A stretch of DNA of 6,959 nt, from assembly GCA_003456455.1 (NCBI GenBank), contig DMRV01000136.1:2017-8975 (forward strand), read 5' to 3'. The stretch comes from Flavobacteriales bacterium (GTDB lineage Bacteria > Bacteroidota > Bacteroidia > UBA10329). Shown piece after piece: positions 1 through 6,175 of the stretch. Below the pieces are notes generated by a model. The model was not told where the DNA came from. It saw nothing but the letters and a program-made list of their open reading frames with translations, and did not search any database. Positions within the stretch are counted from its first letter, which is position 1; each line of letters opens with the position of its first letter. A program made the translations under genes and the position numbers.

Positions 1-1255
1 CCCAAATGTCCCTGTCTGTTAGCGTTTCGTTGTGCCAAAGTCCAATGAAAGTGCCATCCACATCCTTCACTTTTCGTACGATTTTTGTAATCTCAACCTT
101 CGCTTCATTGGGCTGGAGCTTCATGTAATACTTGAGTGTAGCCTCCATAACAGCGAAAGGATATACTGTCAGTCCTGTAGCGGTTTCTAAGTCAAGATCG
201 TAGAATCTATAGGGCGTGCACGTTCCAGCACGGAAACCGATATGTTCGGCATATCCCATGGAGTGATCTTCCCGGATATCGTTGTCAATCAGTTTTTGAT
301 AGGTATGTGGTAGATGCAAAATCAGAAAATGCTGACGGCTTTTTGTCACCGAACGGTGGATGATTCTCTGTAGTCGCTTCTTCTCGATTTTTAGCTTCCC
401 ATTCTTCTGATTTGAATTAAAACCAGGATGAATTCCAATTTCGGCATAATCCCCCAAATGCTTTATTAACGATTGAAATTCTGAGTTATAGAATGGAACA
501 TTTTTATCGTTTACTCCATAATCCGCTAAAAGGAAAAAGTAGATTGTTCGCAGATCGTATTGCTTCTGTATTTCAAGTTGAAAATTATATGTATCGTACG
601 GGTCAGTTGCTCTACCAAGTAAGACGTTCGTTCGCTCTACTACTTCTTTGAAATTCAGATTTACAAGAGCGCGGAGATACGCTCCCAACGTACGCACAAA
701 TCCCTTGTGTTTAAAGGCATAAGCGTTATCAATGTCAATTGTTGAAATGAACTCATACTTACGCTTTTTGAAAACTAATTCAGGGTATTTTGAAGTTAAA
801 ACATCTCGAATACGCAAGACCCATTGATCAACAACTGGTTCTGTTAGAAAACCATTTTTGAAGCCTAAGCTTTCCGATGCTTCAAACCGATTATACTTGT
901 CTCGTATGTGTGGTAAGCACTCTTCGTATCTCGAAAGCAGAAAGAAAGAAGCAGCAAACACATCAAAGTTCAGGACCGATTCCGTTGAGTTGTGTGCATA
1001 GAAAAACTTCCCGTTCTCATTATCAGAAACACGAATACCTTGGTCTTTTACGCCTGTTTCATGCAGTAACCCGTGTGATTTGAAATGAATTTCATCACCA
1101 ATCTTTGAATGGGAATAACTGATTTTAGCTTCTTCAGATACTGAAAAGCTTTCCTTTTCGTTGGTAAATGAAACTTCCAAGCCCAGCATATCGCCAAGCA
1201 ACACATTAAAGATATATCGAACACGTGGGGTGATTTTGTGACTGTAAATCAGCAT
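1..1255 (-). CDS. Polysaccharide deacetylase-like protein (DUF7033 type), C-terminal end cut by the window edge
   Basis: The minus-strand frame is open from an ATG at 1255 to base 1, giving 418 complete codons with no stop, so only a short C-terminal tail is missing. The N-terminal part carries a FFLLSRYEE stretch (about residues 125-133), which I associate with DUF7033-type proteins of Bacteroidota. The C-terminal part has deacetylase-like motifs: TIDID with D174 and D176, EIGIHPG (272-278), SRQHF (from 306), GFRAGTCTP (340-348) and LWHNE (W407, H408). NodB-family enzymes remove acyl groups from N-acetylated sugars; that role here is inferred. The usual H-x3-H metal motif is not obvious: only H276 follows the EIGI strand, so metal binding or activity could differ. 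No signal peptide is seen. The start ATG shares its A with the TAA stop of the epimerase gene, so translation is probably coupled. The context suggests cell-surface polysaccharide modification. Confidence 0.85.
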   Translation of the reverse strand, partial: MLIYSHKITPRVRYIFNVLLGDMLGLEVSFTNEKESFSVSEEAKISYSHSKIGDEIHFKSHGLLHETGVKDQGIRVSDNENGKFFYAHNSTESVLNFDVFAASFFLLSRYEECLPHIRDKYNRFEASESLGFKNGFLTEPVVDQWVLRIRDVLTSKYPELVFKKRKYEFISTIDIDNAYAFKHKGFVRTLGAYLRALVNLNFKEVVERTNVLLGRATDPYDTYNFQLEIQKQYDLRTIYFFLLADYGVNDKNVPFYNSEFQSLIKHLGDYAEIGIHPGFNSNQKNGKLKIEKKRLQRIIHRSVTKSRQHFLILHLPHTYQKLIDNDIREDHSMGYAEHIGFRAGTCTPYRFYDLDLETATGLTVYPFAVMEATLKYYMKLQPNEAKVEITKIVRKVKDVDGTFIGLWHNETLTDRDIW

Positions 1256-2412
1256 TAGTTTAAATGCTCAATTATTGATTCACAGATAAATTCAGCAGCA
1301 TTTCCGTCTCCGAAAATGGAAGGGAATTCCAATCTCGATTGCTGCTTGAAATAGTCATATCTATCACGAATTTTTTTTGGGTCAGAACCAGCCAAAAGTG
1401 CACATCCGCTTTCTACAATTTCTGCCCATTCGGTTTCTGGTCTGAGAATAACACAAGGCTTTTGCATGAAGAACGCTTCTTTCTGAACGCCACCGCTATC
1501 AGTCATTATAAGCTTTGCGTTCTTCTCAAGCAGAAGCATTTCTAAAAATCCAACAGGTTCAATAATCTTGAAGAGTGGGTTTGCTGATAGCTTTTTGATT
1601 TCCGCATTATCAGAACGAGAAATCATGCTGGCTGTTCTGGGGTGAAGAGGCAAAACGATTTCGATCTGGTCATTGATTGAAATCTCATTCAAGGCAGTCA
1701 GAATTCTAGAGAGCACATGAATATCATCCGTGTTCTGCGGACGGTGAATGGTTGAAAGGATGAAGTTCTTTTTGTCAATTCCGTGTTTGCTGAACAATGA
1801 TTCTCGCTTATCAGCTTCAGCAGAATAGAAAAGGGTGTTGTCATACATCAAATCTCCACAATGAAAAACGTATGGATTGTCAATGTTTGCGCTGCCTTTT
1901 TTTATTGCCTCTTCAACAGAAAGAAAACCTTCTTTCTCAAGGTTTCTAATTCCTGATTTTGTTGGAGCGTAAAGTAGAGTTGAAGCGTGGTCTGCAGTTA
2001 TACGGTTTAGCTCTTCAGGCATGCGTTTATTGAACGAACGTAAACCAGCCTCAATGTGTATTACCGGAACATGGATTTTGGCTGCTGCCAATGCTCCTGC
2101 AAGTGTTGAGTTTGTATCTCCATAAACAACTACGGAGTCAGGTTTTTCAATCTGAATAACGCGTTCAATCTCATCCAGCATTTTGCCAGTTTGTTTTCCA
2201 TGACGTTCAGAACCGATTTCCAATTGGTAATCTGGTTTTGGAATTCCCATTTCCTCAAAAAACACATCAGACATGCTGTAGTCGTAGTGCTGACCTGTAT
2301 GTACAAGAACCTCAACTAATTGATTGGAAAAATTGGTTCTAATGGCTCTATTCAGAGCCGCGGATTTGATAATCTGCGGACGCGCACCGATAATAGTAAG
2401 AAGCTTTTTCAA
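1255..2412 (-). CDS. wecB: Non-hydrolysing UDP-N-acetylglucosamine 2-epimerase (WecB/WbpI type)
   Basis: The product is 385 residues, the usual family length, with a GT-B-type fold expected in the cytoplasm. Motifs in order: GARPQIIK (9-16), HTGQHYD (38-44), YGDTNS with D99, HIEAGLRS with E121 (119-126), MPEE (131-134), STIHRPQN with H223, DSGGVQKEA (305-313) and RPETEW (324-329). D99, E121, the MPEE glutamates and H223 correspond to the catalytic acids and histidine known in the family. The reaction is C2 epimerisation of UDP-GlcNAc to UDP-ManNAc, or of a related sugar such as UDP-GlcNAc3NAcA: the RPETEW version resembles WbpI/WlbD-type enzymes, so the exact substrate is open. The start is TTG; it is chosen because the family N-terminus (KKLLTIIGARP) begins exactly there and the upstream in-frame sequence reaches the radC stop within six codons. 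It lies 15 bases behind radC and overlaps the deacetylase gene by one base. Confidence 0.93.
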   Translation of the reverse strand: MKKLLTIIGARPQIIKSAALNRAIRTNFSNQLVEVLVHTGQHYDYSMSDVFFEEMGIPKPDYQLEIGSERHGKQTGKMLDEIERVIQIEKPDSVVVYGDTNSTLAGALAAAKIHVPVIHIEAGLRSFNKRMPEELNRITADHASTLLYAPTKSGIRNLEKEGFLSVEEAIKKGSANIDNPYVFHCGDLMYDNTLFYSAEADKRESLFSKHGIDKKNFILSTIHRPQNTDDIHVLSRILTALNEISINDQIEIVLPLHPRTASMISRSDNAEIKKLSANPLFKIIEPVGFLEMLLLEKNAKLIMTDSGGVQKEAFFMQKPCVILRPETEWAEIVESGCALLAGSDPKKIRDRYDYFKQQSRLEFPSIFGDGNAAEFICESIIEHLN

Positions 2413-2427
2413 TTGGGAATCTGTTGT

Positions 2428-3126
2428 CTAAAACACGCCTTCATCCACAAAGCTAAAGTAATTGCGGTCTCCAATGATGAGATGGTCTAATACTGGTATG
2501 TCGAGCGCGTTACCGGCTTCTTTTAGCTTCTTAGTGAGATTATGGTCGGCTTGACTTGGTTTCAGTTGACCAGATGGATGATTATGTCCCAAAACAATGG
2601 CAGATGCTGGAAATTGAACGGCAGCCTTAAAAACTACTTTGGGGTCTACAACGGTTCCTGAAATACCTCCTTTCGAAATGTTTTCTTTCCCAATAACTTC
2701 ATTGGCACGGTTCAGAAAAAGAACCCAAAATTCTTCATGATTCAAATCCCCCAAATGGGTATATAAAACATCAAATGCAGATTGACTGCTAGTAATTTTA
2801 ATGCGCTTATCAGGTTCTGAATCTTTTCTTCTTCTTCCAAGTTCCAGGGCGGCAATAATGCTGATGGCTTTCGCTTCTCCTATTCCTTTGAATTTGGTCA
2901 AGTCTTTCACTGAAAGTTTTCCCAATTCAGAAAGTTGATTATTTAAGCTTTTTAGAATACGCTTTGAAAGATCAACGGCAGTTTCGGAAGCGCTTCCTGA
3001 ACCAATGAGAATCGCAATTAGTTCGGCATCGCTCAAAGCTGATTTTCCTTTCAAAAGCAGCTTTTCACGCGGACGATCATCTTCGGCCCAGGCTTTAATT
3101 CCATTTATCGGTTTGTACTCTTCCAT
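2428..3126 (-). CDS. radC: RadC family JAMM/MPN-domain protein (UPF0758)
   Basis: The product is 232 residues from the ATG at 3126, a normal RadC length. The N-terminal part has the family's conserved DDRPREKLL (16-24) and LSDAELIAILIGSGS (31-45) regions, then a helix-hairpin-helix-like LTKFKGIGEAKA segment (76-87). The C-terminal MPN domain carries the complete JAMM metal motif: E131/E132, H181 and H183 within HNHPSG, S191 and D194. Its function is poorly defined: the old link to recombinational repair has been withdrawn for E. coli RadC, and a metal-dependent hydrolase or DNA-associated role is inferred. The frame stays open upstream to a TTG at 3192, but that would place 22 residues across the rpsT terminator hairpin, and RadC homology begins at MEEYKPI. 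It heads a run with the epimerase and deacetylase genes; its stop lies 15 bases before the next start and in the same frame. Confidence 0.93.
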   Translation of the reverse strand: MEEYKPINGIKAWAEDDRPREKLLLKGKSALSDAELIAILIGSGSASETAVDLSKRILKSLNNQLSELGKLSVKDLTKFKGIGEAKAISIIAALELGRRRKDSEPDKRIKITSSQSAFDVLYTHLGDLNHEEFWVLFLNRANEVIGKENISKGGISGTVVDPKVVFKAAVQFPASAIVLGHNHPSGQLKPSQADHNLTKKLKEAGNALDIPVLDHLIIGDRNYFSFVDEGVF

Positions 3127-3158
3127 CTTCTGAGTCGAAAATACAGATTCCGACAAAC

Positions 3159-3189
3159 AAAAAAAGCCCCGACCAAATGGTCGAGGCTT
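3159..3189 (-). terminator. Rho-independent terminator of rpsT
   Basis: Minus-strand RNA forms an 11-bp stem (AAGCCUCGACC with GGUCGGGGCUU, one G-U pair) closed by an AUUU tetraloop. The stem ends in U residues that run on into a U-rich tail of seven Ts in the DNA. It begins about 20 bases after the rpsT stop codon. It separates rpsT from the radC-epimerase-deacetylase run. Confidence 0.92.
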
Positions 3190-3210
3190 CAATATATTGC
3201 TCTAGACTGC

Positions 3211-3462
3211 TTAAAGCGCGTTAACGTAAACCGTCAACTTTGATTTAAGGTTAGATGCTTTGTTCTTATGAATGATGTTGTTCTTGGCTAATTTATCAAC
3301 CAGTGCAATCACTTTCGGATACAAAGCACTAGCAGTTTTCTTGTCTTCTGCCTCACGTAATTCCTTGATGGCGTTACGAGTTGTTTTGTGAATGTATTTG
3401 TTTCTCAAACGTTTAGTCTCGTTTGAGCGAATTCTCTTAAGTGTAGATTTGTGATTAGCCAT
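3211..3462 (-). CDS. rpsT: 30S ribosomal protein S20
   Basis: This 83-residue basic protein starts with MANHKSTLKRIRSNETKRLRN, minus its last residue the classic S20 opening, and has the expected length and lysine/arginine richness throughout. S20 binds 16S rRNA early in small-subunit assembly as a three-helix bundle. The segment around ALYPKVIALVDKLAKNNIIHKNKA (46-69, interior residues conserved) matches the C-terminal helix with its usual KGIIHKNKA-like motif. The gene is a self-contained unit: a strong Bacteroidota-type promoter lies 30-60 bases upstream and a rho-independent terminator lies directly downstream. The leader just before the ATG (ACGAGAAGCA) is purine-rich but has no true Shine-Dalgarno sequence. 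Nothing is abnormal in the coding sequence. Confidence 0.97.
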   Translation of the reverse strand: MANHKSTLKRIRSNETKRLRNKYIHKTTRNAIKELREAEDKKTASALYPKVIALVDKLAKNNIIHKNKASNLKSKLTVYVNAL

Positions 3463-3490
3463 TGCTTCTCGTAGTCAAAATTTTGGGGTG

Positions 3491-3521
3491 CAAATGTAAG
3501 AATTAACTTTCTAGATACAAG
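3491..3521 (-). promoter_or_regulatory. rpsT promoter (Bacteroidota sigma-ABfr type)
   Basis: On the minus strand a CTTG box (3518-3521) is followed by exactly 19 bases and then TACATTTG (3491-3498), a perfect match to the TAnnTTTG -7 consensus of Bacteroidota housekeeping sigma factors. Transcription would start near 3484-3487, giving a leader of about 22-25 bases before the rpsT ATG. The spacing and box quality make this the clearest promoter in the window and strong support for the taxonomic assignment. Confidence 0.78.
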
Positions 3522-3577
3522 CCACAAGTTTTAAGAAAAATTTCAAGTGGCCTGCTTTGCTTTTAGGTTTGTGTTTT

Positions 3578-4843
3578 TTAGTTCATCTGATTGCTGATTT
3601 CATCTCCAAATTCTGAAGTTGAAAGTAACTCAGCATTTTCCATCAGTCTATGAAAATCGAATGTTACGCGTTTACTGGCAATTGCCGCTTCAACAGCAGT
3701 TTCTATCAATTTTGCCACTTCTGTCCAACCCATGTATTCGAACATCATTGCTCCAGAGAGAATAATGGAACTTGGATTAACCATGTTCTGTCCTGCTAAT
3801 TTGGGAGCAGTCCCATGTGTAGCTTCAAAAATTGAATAGCCCGTTGCGTAATTGATATTGGCACCAGGCGCAATCCCAATGCCACCAACACAAGCAGCGA
3901 GAGAGTCAGAGATATAATCGCCATTCAAATTGAGGGTGGCAACAACGGAATGCTGTTTTGGATACAAGAGAATTTCCTGTAAAAAGGCATCCGCAATGCA
4001 ATCTTTAATCAACACTTTTCCCGAAGCCAAAGCATCTTCTTGAGCCTTGTTTGCCTCTTCAACACCTTCTTCTGATAGAATCTTGTCATACATTCCCCAT
4101 GTGAAAACTTGGTCCGCAAACTCTGATTCTGCGTAATCGTACCCCCATTTCTTAAAGCTGCCCTCGGTAAACTTCATAATGTTGCCTTTATGAACGATTG
4201 TTACAGATGGCTTTTTGTGCTCTATGGCGTATTCAATGGAAGCGTGAATGAGTCTTTCAGTCCCTTCTCTAGACACGGGTTTGATGCCGATTGAAGTGGT
4301 TTCAGGAAAGCGAATGCCACGTGCTCCAAAATCATCCTGAAGAATGTTTATTAACCTCTTACATTCTGTTGTTTCTGCTTGAAATTCAATTCCAGCATAA
4401 ATATCTTCTGTGTTTTCTCGGAAAATGACCATATCCGTATATTCAGGATGAACCAAAGGCGATGGAACGCCTTTAAACCACCTCACTGGACGAAGACAGA
4501 CATAGAGATCTAATGTTTGTCTCAGTTGAACGTTCAGAGACCTAATTCCTCCACCAATTGGAGTGGTAAGAGGGCCTTTAATTGCCACTAAATGTTTCTT
4601 AATTGCTTCTAAAGATTCTTCTGGAAGCCATTCTCCAGTTTCGTGGTAGGCTTTTTCTCCTGCAAGAATCTCAAGCCATTCAATTTTTTTAGAATCACCG
4701 TAAACTTTTTGAACCGCAGCATCGAATACTTTCCTCGCAGGCGTCCAAATATCAACACCAATTCCGTCTCCTTCTATAAATGGAATAATTGGATTGTCAG
4801 GAACATTTAGGACTCCATTGTTTATTGAAATTGATTCTGCCAT
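3578..4843 (-). CDS. icd: Isocitrate dehydrogenase, NADP-type
   Basis: The product is 421 residues, close to E. coli Icd (416) and collinear with it. It oxidatively decarboxylates isocitrate to 2-oxoglutarate in the TCA cycle, in the cytoplasm, as a dimer. Visible landmarks: EGDGIG (24-29); substrate loop TPIGGGIRSLNVQLRQ (94-109) with S102, N104 and R108; R118; FRENTEDIYAG (141-151) with R142 and Y149; VHKGNIMKFTEG (217-228) with K219; NLNGDYISD with metal ligands D309 and D313; and EATHGTAPK (340-348). In the cofactor pocket, K348 and R399 match E. coli K344 and R395, supporting NADP, but E. coli Y345 and Y391 are replaced by L349 and F395. S102 matches the serine phosphorylated by AceK in E. 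coli; whether this organism has that kinase cannot be seen. Start: ATG after an A-rich leader. No clear terminator follows before the rpsT promoter. Confidence 0.96.
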   Translation of the reverse strand: MAESISINNGVLNVPDNPIIPFIEGDGIGVDIWTPARKVFDAAVQKVYGDSKKIEWLEILAGEKAYHETGEWLPEESLEAIKKHLVAIKGPLTTPIGGGIRSLNVQLRQTLDLYVCLRPVRWFKGVPSPLVHPEYTDMVIFRENTEDIYAGIEFQAETTECKRLINILQDDFGARGIRFPETTSIGIKPVSREGTERLIHASIEYAIEHKKPSVTIVHKGNIMKFTEGSFKKWGYDYAESEFADQVFTWGMYDKILSEEGVEEANKAQEDALASGKVLIKDCIADAFLQEILLYPKQHSVVATLNLNGDYISDSLAACVGGIGIAPGANINYATGYSIFEATHGTAPKLAGQNMVNPSSIILSGAMMFEYMGWTEVAKLIETAVEAAIASKRVTFDFHRLMENAELLSTSEFGDEISNQMN

Positions 4844-4869
4844 TATTGTTTTGGTTTTGTATTCAGGCG

Positions 4870-4897
4870 CAAGTATACATTTTCAACAGAGTTGAAA
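4870..4897 (-). promoter_or_regulatory. Candidate icd promoter with a dyad operator in its spacer
   Basis: On the minus strand TATACTTG (4870-4877) matches the TAnnTTTG -7 box at all but one fixed position and would give a leader of about 20 bases. Immediately upstream is a perfect inverted repeat, TTTCAAC-TCT-GTTGAAA (4881-4897), in the position of the -7/-33 spacer, where a bound repressor would block polymerase. No good TTG sits 19 bases upstream, so the promoter may be weak or activator-dependent. Box and dyad are seen; regulation is inferred. Confidence 0.4.
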
Positions 4898-4922
4898 CGT
4901 GTAAGTTTTACCGATTGGAAAT

Positions 4923-4954
4923 AAAAAAGGCTTTCCGTTTGGAAAGCCTTTTTT
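4923..4954. terminator. Bidirectional rho-independent terminator
   Basis: AAAAAAGGCTTTCC and GGAAAGCCTTTTTT form a perfect 14-bp stem around a GTTT loop, with a T run on the 3' side in both orientations. On the minus strand it would end transcripts from the AbiC-like gene about 130 bases after that stop codon and shield the icd promoter. No plus-strand gene that needs it is seen, so its reverse activity may be incidental to its symmetry. Confidence 0.9.
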
Positions 4955-4986
4955 GGTAGCCCCAAAAGGACAAATGTCGAACCTTT
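4954..4986 (-). other. tRNA-3'-end-like fragment (possible attachment-site remnant)
   Basis: Reading the minus strand, the segment goes AAAGG, a loop beginning TTCGA, CCTTT, TGGGGCT, then A and CCA, directly followed by the terminator stem. This mimics a tRNA T-arm with its GGTTCGA signature, the 3' acceptor strand, discriminator base and CCA. The loop is 12 bases instead of 7, and no matching 5' acceptor strand (AGCCCCA) or cloverleaf lies upstream, so it is not a working tRNA. Such 3' fragments are commonly left by integrases that target tRNA genes; that origin is inferred. An incidental repeat is the alternative. Confidence 0.35.
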
Positions 4987-5084
4987 GGGATGATTTTAGA
5001 ACGTTTTTGAATGCGCTGGCCATTGCTAAATAAGTGCGATTTACCTTTTTATGCAGCTGTTCTCTTATCATCGTTAAAAGGGGT

Positions 5085-5996
5085 TTAGAAGCCTTCTTCC
5101 AATGGTCTTAAGAATTTATACTCGTTCATAGCTCTTTGCCAGCGTTGCTTTAGGCTACCATCGCCATGATTAAGCTCATCTGGTAACACCTCAATCATCT
5201 TTTGTAGATAACTCAGCTCGCCAAGCGTTAACTGAGACCTTACCATGTTAATAAAGCGTTTAGTGTCTGCAGGTGATTTAATACTCTTATGTCTTGCCAA
5301 TTTTATGATTGCTCCTAAATGACGTATGTACTGATTCATTCGCTTATCATGCGAAGCATAGAATCCATCATCTACACTGGCTATTTTCTCGCGAAGCGAA
5401 GCAAAAAATGAATTGAAATCTAGGTTGTCGATACTGGATGAATTACCCTTGATAACCTTCTGCAATCTATATTCTATTTCAGTACCAAAACCGTGAACAT
5501 GAATGAAACAAGATAGGTGCTTGACGTCTAGGTTAATTTTTTTGGCATTTGCTAGCTCAGTTACAGTTTCGTGTATGTATTGATACTCCTTGTCAAACAC
5601 AATGAAGCACTTTTCACCTTCTACCGTTTCCATGTCAAGTATGGGCGAACGATAGCTCATTGCACTCACGTTATCCCTAAGTCTAGAAGTAAGTTCGAAA
5701 ATCTGGTTCTCAATACGCTGTGTTTCGTCAAGTTCCTGTTGTTTCATAAGGGCCTCATAAATGAGAAATATGCCTACCAACGAGAACAGAGAACCACCAA
5801 GTCCACCTATAAATGACCCGTAGGCACTTGCCTTCTCAGGGTCTATTGGCCAATCTAATAGTCCGAAACCATCGTCAATGGTAAATACCACAATTACCAG
5901 AAGGGCTGCTAGAGTAAGAAAGATAGAACCGAGCATAAAAAGGCTCTTGTTTCTCAATTTATTCCAAATCATCACAGGTGTTTTAGCTAAGGGCAT
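5085..5996 (-). CDS. Putative AbiC-like phage abortive infection membrane protein
   Basis: The product is 303 residues. Two hydrophobic helices are visible, at about 19-40 and 58-80; the second is glycine-rich (GSFIGGLGGSLFSLVGIF). A charged, probably coiled-coil linker (81-110) and a soluble helical domain follow. The order resembles the putative phage abortive infection family (putAbiC, PF16872): paired N-terminal helices, then a FELxSRLRDNV segment (100-110), then a GEKCFIVFDKEYQY region (127-140), and near the C-terminus an RxxxYIRHLGAIIKLA helix (219-234) followed by a MVRSQLTLGELSYLQ motif (251-265), similar to the RAQLSxxEL signature of that family. The topology suggests a cytosolic effector domain anchored in the inner membrane. 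Function in phage defence is inferred from family resemblance only. Its ATG follows a possible -7 box by only seven bases. It is divergent from the DUF2130 gene and ends before a tRNA-like scrap and a strong terminator. Confidence 0.72.
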   Translation of the reverse strand: MPLAKTPVMIWNKLRNKSLFMLGSIFLTLAALLVIVVFTIDDGFGLLDWPIDPEKASAYGSFIGGLGGSLFSLVGIFLIYEALMKQQELDETQRIENQIFELTSRLRDNVSAMSYRSPILDMETVEGEKCFIVFDKEYQYIHETVTELANAKKINLDVKHLSCFIHVHGFGTEIEYRLQKVIKGNSSSIDNLDFNSFFASLREKIASVDDGFYASHDKRMNQYIRHLGAIIKLARHKSIKSPADTKRFINMVRSQLTLGELSYLQKMIEVLPDELNHGDGSLKQRWQRAMNEYKFLRPLEEGF

Positions 5997-6003
5997 TGTA
6001 ATT

Positions 6004-6011
6004 CAAAAATA
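6004..6011 (-). promoter_or_regulatory. Candidate -7 box for the AbiC-like gene
   Basis: TATTTTTG on the minus strand is a full match to TAnnTTTG and ends seven bases before the ATG at 5996, which would give an almost leaderless mRNA. No TTG is found 19 bases upstream. The plus strand carries a second perfect box, TAGATTTG (6010-6017), overlapping it back to back, which could serve the DUF2130 gene with a leader of about 150 bases. Both are short matches in AT-rich DNA, so support is modest. Confidence 0.3.
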
Positions 6012-6175
6012 GATTTGAAAGTTAGTAATCCTCTATTATGCGAAATCATTTATTGATAGGGGAGAACCAAGCATAAAAAATACCACTTGATTAGAATTGT
6101 AATTGGACAGCGCAACGTAAATAGGTTACGGACTGGTGGGTTTTATTACCAACTGATGAACTAAAAAAACAAATG

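Noticed and set aside
877..1545. Short plus-strand ORFs opposite the deacetylase and epimerase genes, including 877-1083 and 1339-1545
   Set aside because: They lie opposite strongly supported genes, show no recognisable motif and have no promoter of their own.
3127..3163. Possible radC promoter with TATTTTCG as -7 box
   Set aside because: The box has one mismatch and the nearest upstream TTG is 14 bases away instead of 19. Readthrough of the rpsT terminator is an equally good explanation.
3127..3192. 22-residue N-terminal extension of RadC from a TTG at 3192
   Set aside because: It translates the rpsT terminator hairpin and its T tract, and RadC homology starts at the ATG at 3126.
3518..3552. 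GCCAC/GTGGC inverted repeat downstream of icd as a terminator
   Set aside because: The stem is only 5 bp with a loop of more than 20 bases and no following T run. It also overlaps the rpsT promoter.
4954..5040. Complete tRNA or tmRNA gene on the minus strand
   Set aside because: There is no 5' acceptor strand, D-arm or anticodon arm, and the T-loop is 12 bases, so only a 3'-end-like fragment is supported.
4883..5071. 62-codon minus-strand ORF after the AbiC-like gene
   Set aside because: It runs through the tRNA-like fragment and the terminator stem and into the icd promoter region. Its composition reflects those elements and no family is recognisable.
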